Assembly (NCBI GenBank): GCA_028023455.1
Contig: JAQFVV010012405.1
Coordinates: forward strand, 250,001-314,000
Reading direction: 5' to 3'
Source: Epiperipatus broadwayi
Lineage: Eukaryota > Onychophora > Udeonychophora > Euonychophora > Peripatidae
Length of the DNA: 64,000 nt
In this document: positions 11,350 to 24,079 of the stretch, piece after piece
Layout of the letters: every line of letters begins with the position of its first letter
Position numbering within the stretch: the stretch's first letter is position 1
Position numbers and translations under genes: made by a program
The notes under the pieces: generated by a model
Databases searched by the model: none
What the model was told of the DNA's origin: nothing
What the model saw: only the letters and a program-made list of their open reading frames with translations

Positions 11350-14300
11350 CGATCATATATAGAGAGAAATAAAAAATTACAAACATGTACCATATTCCAA
11401 AATATATTTCTTTATGCATGATTTCAAAGAAATTTATAGCTAGATTTTACATGCGTCTGTAATTTAGGCCGATATATTTGTTATTCATGAATTGACTTGT
11501 GTTTTGAAATTAACACTGGCCATACTCATTTATGAAATCCTGCTATTGAATATATATACGTTGGAAGAATTCAAGCTGAATACAGTTGAAAATGTTTTCA
11601 GTAAATGGATAACAACCTTTTCATAATATGGAGTAAAAAAGATGTAAAAATGTTAAAGATTCTCACGACCTGATAATTGGAAAGCCTGATGATTTATTAA
11701 TCATTTCTTTATGAGAAGATAATCATCTTATAGGCTATATAAAGTCTATATATTCTAGTATATTATATATAATAGATGTAGCAACATACTGAAAATAACT
11801 CTTTCATATTCAAAATAGTAATTTTAAGTAAATAATATAAACAACAGCTTTGACAAAAACTAAATCCGATTTCCCAATAAATTACCCAATATTAACTTTC
11901 AAACATATTTCAAAAGTTGTGTTTATCTACACAGTTAAATCACTCATTCAATAAATTATCTATCATATTTATTTTATTACTTATCAAATAAATGTGATGG
12001 GTAATTTGTTGAGTAAGCAATAGAATTTTGTAAATATATGCCAATTTTAAAAAATTAGTCGTGTATGCTTGAATGTTAATATTGTGTGGTTTTAATTAAA
12101 TGAAATTTTAGTTTTTGGATTTTAATTGAAAATTGCTATTGACCATAAAAATTATGCCTTAAGCTAGTTATAGCTGTTATGTATTTATATGTTAGTATAT
12201 TCAATATTATACAATTAATTCCAGTATTTTGTTTCATGTCACATATTATTGAAAGTATTTAATAAAATATTATGTTTGTTTATTTTGAATTCAGCTATGA
12301 TTGAGTTAAGCCCTGAACTAACTGAAAACTGGAGTTCAAAAACAGTATTTTATTTGTCTGATCATAAAAATTAAAATGGGTCCACTTTTATTTAATAGTG
12401 GACAGTTAATAATAAAATACTATACCTGGGATGTGTATTCAGATTATCATCTGTGAGCTTAACTACATCCTTGATGACAACAATATATGGAATATATTTT
12501 ATAGTTTCAATGTTTACTTCTATAAGTCCATGAAATTTTCCATTTATTATATAATATAGCTTGTCCATTAAAGTATGAAGATTGGCTCTCTTAATATATA
12601 TCTGAGCACTTATTGCATGTATGCGTAGAGATGATAATCTGGACCAACTGATGATTGCTGGTTTAGCGTGAAATACATGTATTGGTGATTATTTATCTTT
12701 TTGACATATGTGTTCAAGTATATCAGTGATATGTGATAGAGTGGTGAATGGTAGTTCGTGTGAAAGTCTGTGCTCATTTACTCTATATATTATATATACT
12801 CTTTATGAAAGAATTTAATTAGCTATGAAAAAAATTTGAACATTTGCAATACTTTTTGATTTTTCTTATATTATATATACTAGTAATAATTTCCTTTACT
12901 TAAGAATTACAAAATAAATTGAAGCAGGATCCATATTTAGTTGATATGGAATTAGATAAATTAAATACTATTCTGGATATTGTGGATTCATGTTGCGGCA
13001 CTAGTTTTAAATTGTTTATACATTTACTTCTTTGCAGAAAATATTATTAAATACTTTTTCAGCGTTTATATTTATAAGACTGTGAAATTTTTCTAATTAT
13101 TATACATACTTTTTATGAAAGAGTTGGTTTACTTAAGAAAGAAATGTCAATAAATGTAATACTTTAATTTTTCAAACATACTTATATATAATATCGATAT
13201 CTGATATATTTCCCTTATTTAAAAACTAGAAAATAAGTTAAAATGGGATACGTTTTTAATTTACAGGACCAAACATTTATAAAATACTTTTATTATATAT
13301 TACATGTTCAGGTCAGTTTTTAATTGGTTTTGTGCTTAATTAATCATATCTCAACTCAAAATAAAAGAATACATGGAATATTTTATTGAATATTTTCAGT
13401 AATTACGCCTAAAAGTCTGTAAAAATTTTCCAATTAATATATATTATTTTAATTTCGTCTATTATTAATTAATTAATTTATCAAATTTTTAAATGCTCTA
13501 ATCTGATTTTTTCTTCATCTTCTATTCCTATTGTTATCCTTTTTATTTATTCTTATTACACTAATTTTATTTTATTTTATTTATTTTAAACACCAAAGAT
13601 TGCTTTTTTACCCCCCTCTCTCTTTTCTAGATAATTGTAATATTTACATAAATATTCTGGACATTCATACAGAAATGGTAATCTATATAATTTAAATTTA
13701 TCTTTTATTAGTACAATTTATTTTATTGATACTATAAGAATGCGTTATTGCATAGTATAGCATTTATGAAATTATACGACTATCATAGGCACTATACAAA
13801 AAAAATATTTTTAAAATATTTTTTTTGGGGGTGATTTAATCATTTACTCAGGTTGTTTAGTTACCCATTAATCTGAGGCTGAATTCAAGCACTAATAAAA
13901 CATAAAGTAAGTTAAACATCAACAGGCTTACAGAAATTTATAAGTTTAACTAAATGTTCTGTCTCCAATTTAAAATGTAAATCACAGATATTACATTTAT
14001 ACCTAATGCCATCAATAATAATATAAGGTTGTCACCTATACCTTCTTATGCCAGCATTATCTTGAGAATTTTATTATTTATTAATATACTAATAATAACC
14101 ATAACCCAAATAATTTAAAAATTATAAATAAAGTTTATTAAGGAATTCCTAAAACATGTAATCCTACTTTCATGAACAGTTTAAAATATCCTGTGGAAGT
14201 ATTTACACTTTTGAGAGTATTCCATCATTTATAATTTACTGGCAATAACTTAATATAAGCACTAAATGTTAAATGAGAAGCACAAGGTAATCCATTTCAA

Positions 14301-15355
14301 AAAAAAAAAAGACAAATGATTTTATTGATGTTACTATGAGTATCCCATAATCAATTTTCCAATGATCCATTAATGATTGAAGACATTAAATGTTTTTTTT
14401 AATTTTATTTGGTGATAGACCTTGTTGTTTATCCATTTAGTTCGAGGAAGAGATATATTTTGCCCTTGCGGCAAAATGCCCAGAATAAAATTGTCTTCTC
14501 TGCCATTATGGAGAAAATGATCAAAATGGCTATTTTAAAATTTAATTTGACAGAGTCATGGATGCACTATAGTTTATTAAAGACTGAATGAATTTTGACA
14601 AGAGGTCATAGTCGGGTGGTATTTTAATTTTTCAAAATTACCCAAAGTTCTTTGCTTTTATGTTTTTGTGGATAAAATCTGTCTCCTATCTATGATAATA
14701 CTGAAGAGCAGCCAATTATAAATATCTGAGTTTATTTTAAGTGTATAAAATTGAGGCATTGATTAAAATGCAGATAAAAAATAATAATACCATATTTTTA
14801 ACATTGTACCTTAATTTGGATTATTAAAATACTTTTTTACAACCATCTATTTGATAAGTAAATAATTTATAATATCCCCTTAAAATTCTTTGATATTTTT
14901 TAACTGAATATTATATAAAATAATTGAATTTAATAGTTTTACACTTATATAAATTTTTATAAATTGACTAAGTTTTAAATATATAGAAATTGCATTTTTG
15001 CACACAATTTTTTTAAATGGAATTTTAGCTTTATTTTTTTAGTTGAATATAATCTTAATTGCATAATTATATTATAATTATTGTAGAGCTGTTTCGAATA
15101 ACATGTTTTATTATGTTCCATTTAGTGATCCTACTTTGTATATTTTCCTGTAATATTAATTTTTTGTATGTGTGTTTTTCTGATTGTACATAAAAAAGAA
15201 CTGTACTTTAAAAAAGTAAAAATAAAAACATTGATGCACATATTTTAAATATGCATTGATTAATTCAATCTGTTCAGAAGACATTTTCAAATATTTTCTA
15301 CCAATTTTTATTTTCTTAGATAATACTATGAGAGACATTTAAATTTGATTTTTGA
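11350..15355. other. long AT-rich stretch without recognised features
   Basis: Four kilobases of AT-rich sequence. Open frames here (for example the 60-codon frame at 14409) have no recognisable motif. Small homopolymer and (AT)n runs occur. No LINE, PLE or SINE landmark could be identified. Confidence 0.5.
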
Positions 15356-15507
15356 TCAGATTACCTGCCTTCTGACCAATAATAGTGGTGGATCTACTTT
15401 GTTTAACTAGAAAAGAAAGCCTATAAGATATTTTACATTTTTTTTACTATATTAATTAATTATGATGATAAATATTAGGTTTATATTAATCATGAAAAAT
15501 AATAAAT

Positions 15508-15830
15508 TTAAATATATATATAATAAAATAAAAATTCATATAACATTATAATACTAGACAAAAACAAAAATTTATTAAAATTTTTGTCAAACATTATTTT
15601 ATGACCTGTATTTAGTTCATGAATGTACAAAACTAAGTTATGATATCTATTTTTAACTTTACTCATATGAATTTTAACTTTTTCATTAAAACTTAATTTA
15701 CTTTCATCTATATACATTTTTAACAACTGCAAGGAATCTTATAAACCACCCCAGGAATAAATTTGCTATCAATTGGCTGTTTTGAACTATTTAATAATGA
15801 ATGTAAATTCAGACTTTTTTCTAGGCCACA
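15508..15830 (-). pseudogene. PLE-B GIY-YIG endonuclease remnant, copy A
   Basis: One frame encodes LNLHSLLNSSKQPIDSKFIP leading into GVVYKIPCSC (about 15735-15830), the linker and start of a Penelope GIY-YIG domain (the 'GIY' here is VVYKI). After a one-base frameshift the next frame (15508-15732) reads MYIDESKLSFNEKVKIH... and HELNTGHKIMFDKN, the tail of the domain. In the YIG motif the Gly is replaced by Asp (YID). The endonuclease would nick the target for insertion; this copy is inactive. Confidence 0.7.
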
Positions 15831-16037
15831 TTGATACCATCTAATAAAAAACTATACTTATAAATCAGTTTAAAAATTGATGACTTATGTGGTAAAAAAT
15901 AACCATTTTATTCTCAATAGCAATTAAATCTTTATTATTAATAGATTTATAGATATTTTTATTAGTTATAATATTTCTAATAAATTCATGATTATATCCT
16001 TACTCAGTATAGTCAGAAGCAAATATCATCATCATCA

Positions 16038-16304
16038 TCAACCATTATCAATCCACTGCAGGATGAAGGTCTCTCCAAGTTTAATCCATCTTCTCTGATC
16101 TTTAGCTTCTCTTTTCCACAACACCCCTGCACATTTTCTTATTTCATCCATCCATCTCACATGTGGTCTCTTTCTGGGTCTTTTACAATCTCTTGGAATC
16201 CAGTTTAAAATTTCAATTGTCCATCTATTATCATTTCTTCTAGCAATATGTCCAGCCCAACTCCACTTCAATCTTTTAATTTTTTTCAATAAGATCAGTA
16301 ACAC
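16038..16304 (-). pseudogene. frameshifted C-terminal tail of the RTE protein
   Basis: This frame continues the RTE protein after a single-base shift in the A-run near 16286-16292. It begins around KKIKRLKWSWAGHIARRND, then RWTIEILNW, RKRPHVRWMDEIRK and WIKLGETFILQWIDNG, the standard RTE C-terminal block, stopping right before the (TGA)n tail. The apparent GTG start is only where the frame opens. Losing these roughly 80 residues would probably inactivate the protein. Confidence 0.8.
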
Positions 16305-18880
16305 CTGTTTGTTGTCTTACCCATACATTGCGTTTTCGATCTCTTCTTGTTACTCCCAACATACATCTCTCCATACTCCTTTGAGTGGTCTGAAGTCTCT
16401 GTATTGCTCTTCTATTAAGTGTCCAAGTCTCAGATCCATAAGTAAGAACTGGTAAAACACATTTGTTAAAAACCATTCTTTTCAAACACATAGGCATATT
16501 TCCTTTTAGTATCAAGTTATTTCTACCAAAAGCACTCCAACCAAGTTTAATTCTATGATTAATTTCCTCCATTATGTTTCCATCTGTATTAATAATCTGA
16601 CCTAGGTATTTGTAACTGTTAACTTCTTCTAATTCTTCATAATCAATCTTTATTTTCATATTTTGAGCAAATCGATTAAACATTACTTTAGTCTTTTTAA
16701 CATTTATCTTTAGTCCTACTTTTCTACTTTCATCTGCTAACTCCTGCAACATTTCCTGCAGCTCTGAAGCATTATTTGCAAAAACAACTACATCATCTGC
16801 AAAATCTAAATGACTTAAATACTCTCCATTTACTTTCATTCCTTTAGTTTCCCATTTTAATCCACAAAATACTTCTTGCAGCACTGCTGTAAAAAGTTTT
16901 GGAGATATGGAGTCACCTTGCCTTACACCTTTCTCAATGTTGATTTTTCCAGTATCATTATGTAATCTAATTGTTGCTGTTGCATTTTTATAAATATTCT
17001 TTAAAATATGACAATATCCTGGATCTATACCTTGATGATCCAATGCTTTAATCACTGAAGAAATGTGTATAGAATCGAATGCCTTTTCATAATCTACAAA
17101 TCCAAAACATAATGACAACTCATATTCATTTGTCCTTTCTATGACTTCTCTCAATACCTGGATATGATCTATTGTACTAAAACCACTTTTAAATCCAGCT
17201 TGTTCTCTTGGTTGGTGGAAATCCAAAGTTCTCTGTAGACGAGTTGTAATTATCTTGGTAAAAATTTTATATAAAACTGATAAAAGGCTGATAGGTCTGT
17301 AATTTCTAATATCTTCTTTATCACCTTTTTTAAATATTAATATTATTACTGCATTCTTCCAATCTTCCGGTACATCTTTATCATTTAGACATTTGGTATA
17401 TAACTTTGCTAAAATTGTTTCTATTTCTTCACCTCCTTCTTTTAATATATCAATTATAATTCCATCATTTCCTGGAGCCTTTCCTTTCTTCATACATTTA
17501 ATTGCATGTCTCACTTCTTCATTTAAAATTCTGGGCAATTTGGAAGATGTAATAGATATAGGAGGTACTTGTTCTTTATTACTATATAATTCTTGATAAA
17601 AATCTTCTACCAATTTCATGATGTCATCTCTCTTTTTAGTAATAATTCCATCTTTTTTTCTTATTGCAGATATAAATTTCCTACCAATACCAAAATGTTG
17701 TTTAACATTCTTGAGACTTTTATTTTCTTCTACAGCTTTCCTTGCTATTTCACAGTTATACTTTCTTATATCATTTTCAACTCTTTTCCGTACCATTTTA
17801 CAAAATTCGAGATATTCAATTCTTTTTAATACATCATTTTTGTATATCTTCATATTCCTTCTTTTCTTCATAAATTCTCTAGTCTCAGTAGAAATTTTAT
17901 TAGTCAATTGCTGCTTTTTTCTACCAGCTATCTTTGTTGCAGTTTTTAAAAGTGTATCAGTTATTTTCATATTAATTTCATTCAAATCTGAATCATGTTC
18001 AAAATCTCCTAACACTTGAAACCTATTTGTAAGTTCTAATTTAAATTCATTAGAATGTTTCTGAAGATTAGGAATATCAACTGTAAATATTGTTTTTCTC
18101 AATAATTTTTGTCTCTCTAGTTTTACATTAACACGTAACTTACACCTTACTAATCGATGATCACTTCCTGTGTTAAATTTATTAAGAACATTACAATCTT
18201 GAAATATGTATTTCCTGTTAGTCAAAATATAATCCAATTCTGCTGTACCTTCATTTGGATGCTTCCATGTCCATTTTCTTTTAACATTTTTCTCAAAAAA
18301 TGAATTCATAATATAAAGTTTTTCTTTTTCTGCAAACTCCACAAGTCTATGTCCTCTCTCATTTCTATTACCATAACCAAAATTACCTACAGCAATTTCA
18401 TCTTTTATTTGTCTACCAATTCTAGCATTAAAGTCTCCCATAACAATTTTAAAATGTTGTTTACTCTGATCAAAAGCCTTTTGTACATCCATATAAAAAT
18501 CTTCTACTACTTCATCACTATGAGAACTTGTTGGGGCATAAACCTGAATTATCTGCATTTGGTATCTGCTATTAAGTTGTATAACTAATCTTGCAACTCT
18601 GTCCGATACACCATCAATCTCCACAATATTGTTCTTCCACTTTTTATTTATAATGAATCCTACTCCACTTGTATTTCCAATATTTGTGCCTTTATAATAG
18701 AGTATATGTCCACTTTTTAAATCAATTGTTTCTTCACCTTTTCTTCTAACTTCACAAAGTCCAATAATGTCCCATTTAATATAAGACAATTCTTTTTCTA
18801 ATTCTTGCAATCTTCCTTCACTTGAAAGTGATCTGCAGTTGTAAGTACCTAAATAAAAAGTATTATTTTCAAAATTATTA
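16276..18880 (-). CDS. RTE LINE endonuclease/reverse transcriptase
   Basis: The open frame begins in target sequence near 18890 and has no ATG before the endonuclease domain; the first recognisable residues are NTFYLGTYNCRSLSSEGRL, and numbering below is from the TTG codon at 18810. The apurinic-type endonuclease shows LCEVRRKGE (about 18), GDFNARIG (about 124), ELDYIL (about 192) and GSDHRLV (about 215). The reverse transcriptase shows NYRPISLLS, EQAGFKSGFST, DYEKAFDS (motif A, about 575), GVRQGDSISP (motif B, about 630) and FADDVVVFA (catalytic DD, about 670). YGSETWTLNRR and RSMERCMLGVTRRDR mark the RTE C-terminal region. No stop interrupts 844 codons. The frame ends early at 16276 because of one extra A in an A-run; the proper C-terminus continues in another frame. 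Confidence 0.85.
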
Positions 18881-19070
18881 AACCTTTTATTCCTATAACA
18901 AAAATTTCATAAAAAAGTCTCTTATGAGTAAAAGGTTGATAACTATCTGGACCTATCATATTTCTTGATTTTTTTTTCTTTAGTGAAATACTACAAAATA
19001 AAACATTATTAACTTTATCAACAAAAATTTAAGAAATGTGATGAGGCCAGACAGTTATCAAACTTTCTAT

Positions 19071-19722
19071 ATATCTATATGATTTAATGGAAGGTTAATT
19101 TTTTTGACTAATAATTATTATTAACATTTATAACTAAATTAGTCATTATTATTTTTTCTATCATTCTTTTTATTTCTTTAATATTTTCAGTCATTTAGGT
19201 TAATGCAGGATTGACCATTTTGAGCTTTTCATCTCAGCAATTATTGCTTTGTGTTAATCGTGATAGTAGGATTATATGTTTGTGCAAATCATTTCCATTC
19301 TTTAATTTAATATTTTCTGTTTTAATTTTTTAACTTTGTATATTTTATGTCTCTTCATTTGTTTTTGTTAAAATATTGTACCATTACTTATTTACAAGTT
19401 ACTTGTAATGTAATGATATATGTCATCATTTACAGTATTAAATAAAACAAGCACAGTCTGCTTTATGTAAAATAAGATTTTAGTTAATTTTCATTTATGG
19501 TTAATAATATTAAAATACTTTGTGTAGATGATGAAGAGATTTTCTTTGAAATCAGTACTGTGAAATTTGTATGGGTAATGTTTACTATGCAGTTATTGGA
19601 TTTTATGTAAGAATTATTATTTTATTTCACAGTAAACTTTTAAGAGAATGCTTTAACTCATGTTAGGTATTATAAGTTCCACTCTTTTTGTATAATAATT
19701 CATATAATTTACTTTATTGTAG
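19071..19722 (+). other. intron sequence upstream of the SCAPER-like exon
   Basis: AT-rich DNA without open frames. It ends in a T-rich tract and attgtag at the 3' splice site (AG at 19721-19722). Confidence 0.5.
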
Positions 19723-19914
19723 ATAATTATTCAGTCTGGGCAGATGTCAACAGTATTACAGCAATTATGCAATCTTCCATTTGCATACTTCAGTGACCCT
19801 CGTCTAACAAATATTTTATTTCCTTCATTAATTTCTTGCTGTTATGAAAACAATCAAAATAAAGAAATTTTGGAGCAAGAAATGAGCAGTGAACTTTTAG
19901 CAAATTTTATGGAG
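19723..19914 (+). CDS. SCAPER: internal exon of a SCAPER-like gene
   Basis: A 192-bp, phase-0 exon of 64 codons sits between a T-rich 3' splice site ending in AG and a consensus donor GTAAGA. The translation is balanced in composition, unlike the surrounding AT-driven frames. It contains LQQLCNLPFAYFSDPRL, LFPSLISCC and ILEQEMSSELLANFME. I recognise this as the C-terminal region of SCAPER (S phase cyclin A-associated protein residing in the ER), a large, widely conserved animal protein tied to cell cycle and cilia. Assignment is from memory of the family, without a search. The preceding and following exons were not found, which implies introns of many kilobases. An in-frame ATG at 19744 is not a translation start. 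Confidence 0.7.
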
Positions 19915-20230
19915 GTAAGATTTTTATTTTAGTTAGTTAAAAAAAAAACTAAAATAATTTTTAAATTTTGCCATAAAATTTTTATGTTTTTTGTTTTTGT
20001 AATTTCCCTTTTTCTAATTGTAAGAAAAACAATATGCATGCTGTAATTTCTGAAAAGCAAAACAAAACAAAAATGTATTAATGGCAGGGAAATTATTATG
20101 TAATTGTTTATATTTTATTTTATGATTTATTTGTAAGAGCTTGTTAAATGTTTGCTTTGTATTGATGCATTAAAGTATTATGTAATAATTTAACAACTCT
20201 TGATATATATATATTACAAACTGATGCAGG

Positions 20231-20350
20231 TTTTGAAACATATTTTGCATTTGCCTCATTTCCACACATCTTCCCAAGATTGTTTAGTTAAAAAGCAACA
20301 CTTTTTTGGCTATGATGTATGTGCAAATACTTTAAAATATGTTTCAACTT
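20231..20350. repeat. imperfect inverted repeat, about 120 bp (MITE-like)
   Basis: The left arm reads gttttgaaacatattttgca and continues tttgcc. The right arm, reverse-complemented, reads gttgaaacatattttaaagt and continues atttgcac. The arms are about 26 bp with a spacer of about 65 bp. It may be a small non-autonomous transposon or a chance hairpin in AT-rich DNA. Confidence 0.35.
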
Positions 20351-23065
20351 CTTATGTATGTGCTTGTGAAATGTGATAAATGTTTAGAGTAATACATTTC
20401 TAAATTTAAATATGTTTAAATTTTTTTGTTTTATCATTCCCAAGATGTATTTCTGCTTGAATCAGTACTCTTTAGTTCTTTCACTAACACGTGTAGTTTT
20501 TTTATGGTGGTGATATAAAAAGTTTAAATTTATCTAAAATATTATATTGTGAAAAAAGTAGGGTGTATGTATTAATAATGTGAATATATTTCATGAAAAT
20601 TGAAAAATTAATTTTTAATTATGTTTAAAGTTTATATCTAAGCTAAATGTGATATAGTATAGTATTTTTTAACTTTATTAGTGATTAGTAATAATTATTG
20701 ACTCTGTTAATGACACATTTTCTTCCTGAGTCAAGTGCATTTTTTCAACATATATGTTGTATCCTGTTTATTTGTGTTTGTGGAAAAAAATATTTATAGC
20801 AGTTTATGCATATATATTATTGAAATAAATATAAGATCATATGGTATCATGTCTACAATAGTCTCAAAAATTTTAATGCCCAAATTCATTATTTATTTAT
20901 TTTTGCCAATAAAAGAGATAATCTTCTGTTACCTTTTGCTCTCCGAATATAAAAACAAATTCAAATACCAACTTATGAAAATGAAATTATTTGTATTTCA
21001 GATTTTCACAGTAATAACATAATTTTCATAATATTTTGTTTCTCAAAGCAAAGACACTAAAAAACTTATTTTTAGTAAGCATTATAAATGATATCTATAT
21101 AATTAGAAATTAAAAAAATAATTATAAGGCTTAAAAAATGTAAATAAAATAAAACTATTTGAGATATCCAATTATATATCTAAAAATTTATAAATAAATA
21201 AATATAATTCTTATTTTGTTATTGGATATTTTATTTTAAATGAAATAAAAATATTTAAAATTTTAGCATATTGTGCAATTTAGATCCACTAATGAAGAAA
21301 CTTTTTTTCTTCATATAATTGTTTTTTCTATCTTACAAATGCAATTTTTTAAAAAAAAAAAAAAAAAAAAGAATATATTCTATCTATTGGACAAATTATA
21401 GATAAAGTTTTTAAATTTTACACAAATAAATTCTTTAATATCAATTGTCTGTAATGATAAGATAGTATTTGGTCACACAACCTATGATATAATAGCACCA
21501 ATATGAAATACTTTACTTATCACAAAAGAATAATCAATGTATTGATGAATAAAGGATGTTATCAAATAAATGAATGCAGTACATTTTCCACTTATAGATT
21601 AACTTATAATATTGAAATTTACTTCCAAATATCACTCCCCCCCCCCCAATCATAATTTTAATGCAAAAATCTTTACAAACTCTTTCCTGCACTTTTTTTT
21701 TTTAATTCAAGAGACTTTGATTTCATTTCCATTTTAACAATTACAAATATGGAAATTTACTTATACATATTTATATTTTATTTTTGTATATGAATTAAGC
21801 ACATTTATCTAGTACTAACTTTAATTAAAAAAACTAAAATAAAGGAGTGAGCTATATTATAATGTGGTGTTTTAAAAAAATTTCTCCAGAGCCTTTTGCT
21901 TTCCACTCTGTCATGTTAAATTGCAATAGTAGATTGGACACTCTGGTCTCCATAGGAAGTATGAAATATATGAGTCTTAGTCTTTTACCTGACAATTCTT
22001 TTCAATCATTCAGACACCAAAATTTATAATGACTTGATATAGCCACAAAGAACTTCATTGTTAGAATAAATTTAAAGACTTTAAGTATTTTCCAAATGGA
22101 CATTATTAATATATTATTTTAAATAAAGTGATTTATAACTATCTGAAAACCCTTCAATATTCCACATATATTTTGTATTTAAGAAAATATCTTTGTAAAA
22201 TCAAAAGTAAAAATATTATTAGCATTTGCATTAAATTGATTAGTGTTTTTTTGTTGTTGTTGTAAATTTAACACTTTTTAAAATATTTGTATAGAGATAT
22301 ATGCATGTTTTATAATTTTTAATACTCATATTTTAATTTAACACAGTTAAGAATGTAGTACTTTTTGCAACTGTAAGGCATTAATATTTTAACAGTAAGG
22401 GTGCCTTACACAAGGAAGGTGATTGAATTTTTGAAGTTATAGATAGGTCTTAAGGTCTTTCTACTTTGTATATCACAATAACTGTAAATACAATGTTACA
22501 AAAAGGGTTTTGTTGGTGTTATTTTTGAATGATGCAATTGCTTTGATATTAACTAGTAAAAGCAGTCATGTTTTCAGTTATAATATTTATTGATAATTAT
22601 TAGGGAAAATGAGATAAAAAGTGTTAGGAAAATTATATTATAAATGAAATGAATAATTATTTTAAAATGTTACTTTAAAAAATGTTTTTTTTTTCTATTG
22701 TCAGTATTGTTTTACTTTTAAAATTGCATCTTTTAAAAATTCTTTTTTGATACATAATTAAAATAAATGTACCTAATTTGCTTTTTTGAAAAAATGTTTT
22801 TATAGTTATCAATATTTATTTATTTATTAGGTTATATTTTGAATCTCTCGGTAATTAGATCTAATTTTATTCTTAGTATGAAAGTCATTTATTTAAGTTT
22901 GAAATTTCATTTTTTTATTGTGTGTACACATATTAGTAGTTCAAGCTTGTAAGTATTAATATATATATATATATAATTCAAATTTGAAAATTGAAATTTT
23001 AACAGCAGAATTGAATTTTATAATTTTTAATAAAAGCTTATATTAATTATTCTTTAATACAAAGC

Positions 23066-23067
<2 letters not shown>

Positions 23068-23142
<75 letters not shown>
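23068..23142. repeat. (AT)n microsatellite
   Basis: About 75 bp of almost pure alternating AT, interrupted once by a C at 23101. Confidence 0.95.
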
Positions 23143-23143
<1 letters not shown>

Positions 23144-24079
23144 ATTAAAAGACAATCTATGAAACATCATATAATTTCTGCGATAATTTTGAAAGCAGTC
23201 AATACTATTTGTTTTAAGAAATAGCTTTTGATAATTGATAATTTATCAAAAAAAATGAAAATTTTAACCACATATCCCTGAAAATATAACACGCAAAAAA
23301 AGAGCATTGATACATATATTCATACTGGTAAGTCATGATTTATATTACAGATTTTTGTTTTTATGAAAAATAGTTTGACAAAATTATTTTATACTAGAAA
23401 TATAATTAATGAAAAGTGTATAAATTTGAAAGTTCAAATATTAATCATGTTATATATAAAGAAAAACGTTTGTGGGCATTGAAGTTAGAAAACCCACTTG
23501 TCATGCTCTGATCTGATGGTGATTCAAGTCTGATAAAAAAAGTTGTAGTTCCAAACAGGCTTGAGATTTTTGTTCACATAGCTGGTACATTGCTAACAGA
23601 GCCAGCTACTAAATATGTTCTATAATTATCTTGCTGTTTTTAACTAGAGGAAAATTATTTTAAAAATCCCAGTAGTTAACAAACTTGATAAATAATGTGT
23701 GTGTGTGTTTTTTCCACAGTGTTATTTTATGAAGGGTGGAAGTGGGTATCTGTTGAGTAGGTATTTGACTATTGGTCATTAATTTAAAAGCTGTCTTACC
23801 TTGTCTATATACAGACATAGGTTTATAGCCAATTCATTCTTTCAAAACCAAAATGGTTCTGGTCTGATCCTGACATGCAGAATTGTTGAAGTTATTTATT
23901 CATTATCAATAATATAAACTAAGCAAAATATTAATAGTTTTACAAGTATTTTGTCAGCAAATTAATTTTTAGTTTTATTCTAAAATGCATAAAGTAAATG
24001 AAAAAGGAGCACAAAAAGCAATTTTAGCCTTTGATATTTAATTTAGTTAAAGAGTTTAAGAAGAATCATGCATTTCTGC

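Larger units (their letters stand above)
16020..18880 (-). mobile_element. RTE-type LINE retrotransposon, nearly intact
   Basis: A 2.9-kb element on the minus strand carries one long reading frame (endonuclease plus reverse transcriptase) and ends in a short (TGA)n tail (16026-16040 as catcatcat on +). A compact, trinucleotide-repeat 3' end is characteristic of the RTE clade. The 5' end is slightly truncated, beginning just upstream of the endonuclease domain. It inserted into PLE-B copy A, directly beside a tgat sequence of the target. An older copy of the same family lies at 24080-27240, and 3' scraps at 55660-56010 and 60490-60877. Confidence 0.85.
15360..19070 (-). mobile_element. Penelope-like element PLE-B, copy A, split by RTE insertion
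   Basis: The minus strand of 15360-16020 matches 54080-55477 (+), copy B, over the GIY-YIG region and the 3' terminus, with copy A missing about 700 bp present at 54560-55240. The minus strand of 18880-18980 matches 53965-54050 of copy B. The two parts are contiguous in copy B and separated here by the RTE LINE at 16020-18880. At the 5' side a short inverted repeat (18936-18975 versus 19020-19065, sharing gataact(a/g)tctgg) repeats the inverted-end habit of PLE-C. The N-terminal and RT coding parts are absent. Confidence 0.7.
19915..24079 (+). other. presumed intron, AT-rich
   Basis: This begins with the donor GTAAGA. No downstream SCAPER exon was recognised. The stretch contains an A20-like tract (21350-21370), a C-run (21638-21648), a small inverted repeat at 20231-20350 and an (AT)n tract at 23068-23142, each listed where supportable. 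The open frames 20735-21022 and 21847-22029 show no motif. Confidence 0.4.

Noticed and set aside
17393-18588. Several + strand frames of 67-133 codons opposite the RTE ORF
   Set aside because: Antisense shadows of the RTE coding region; no motif of their own.
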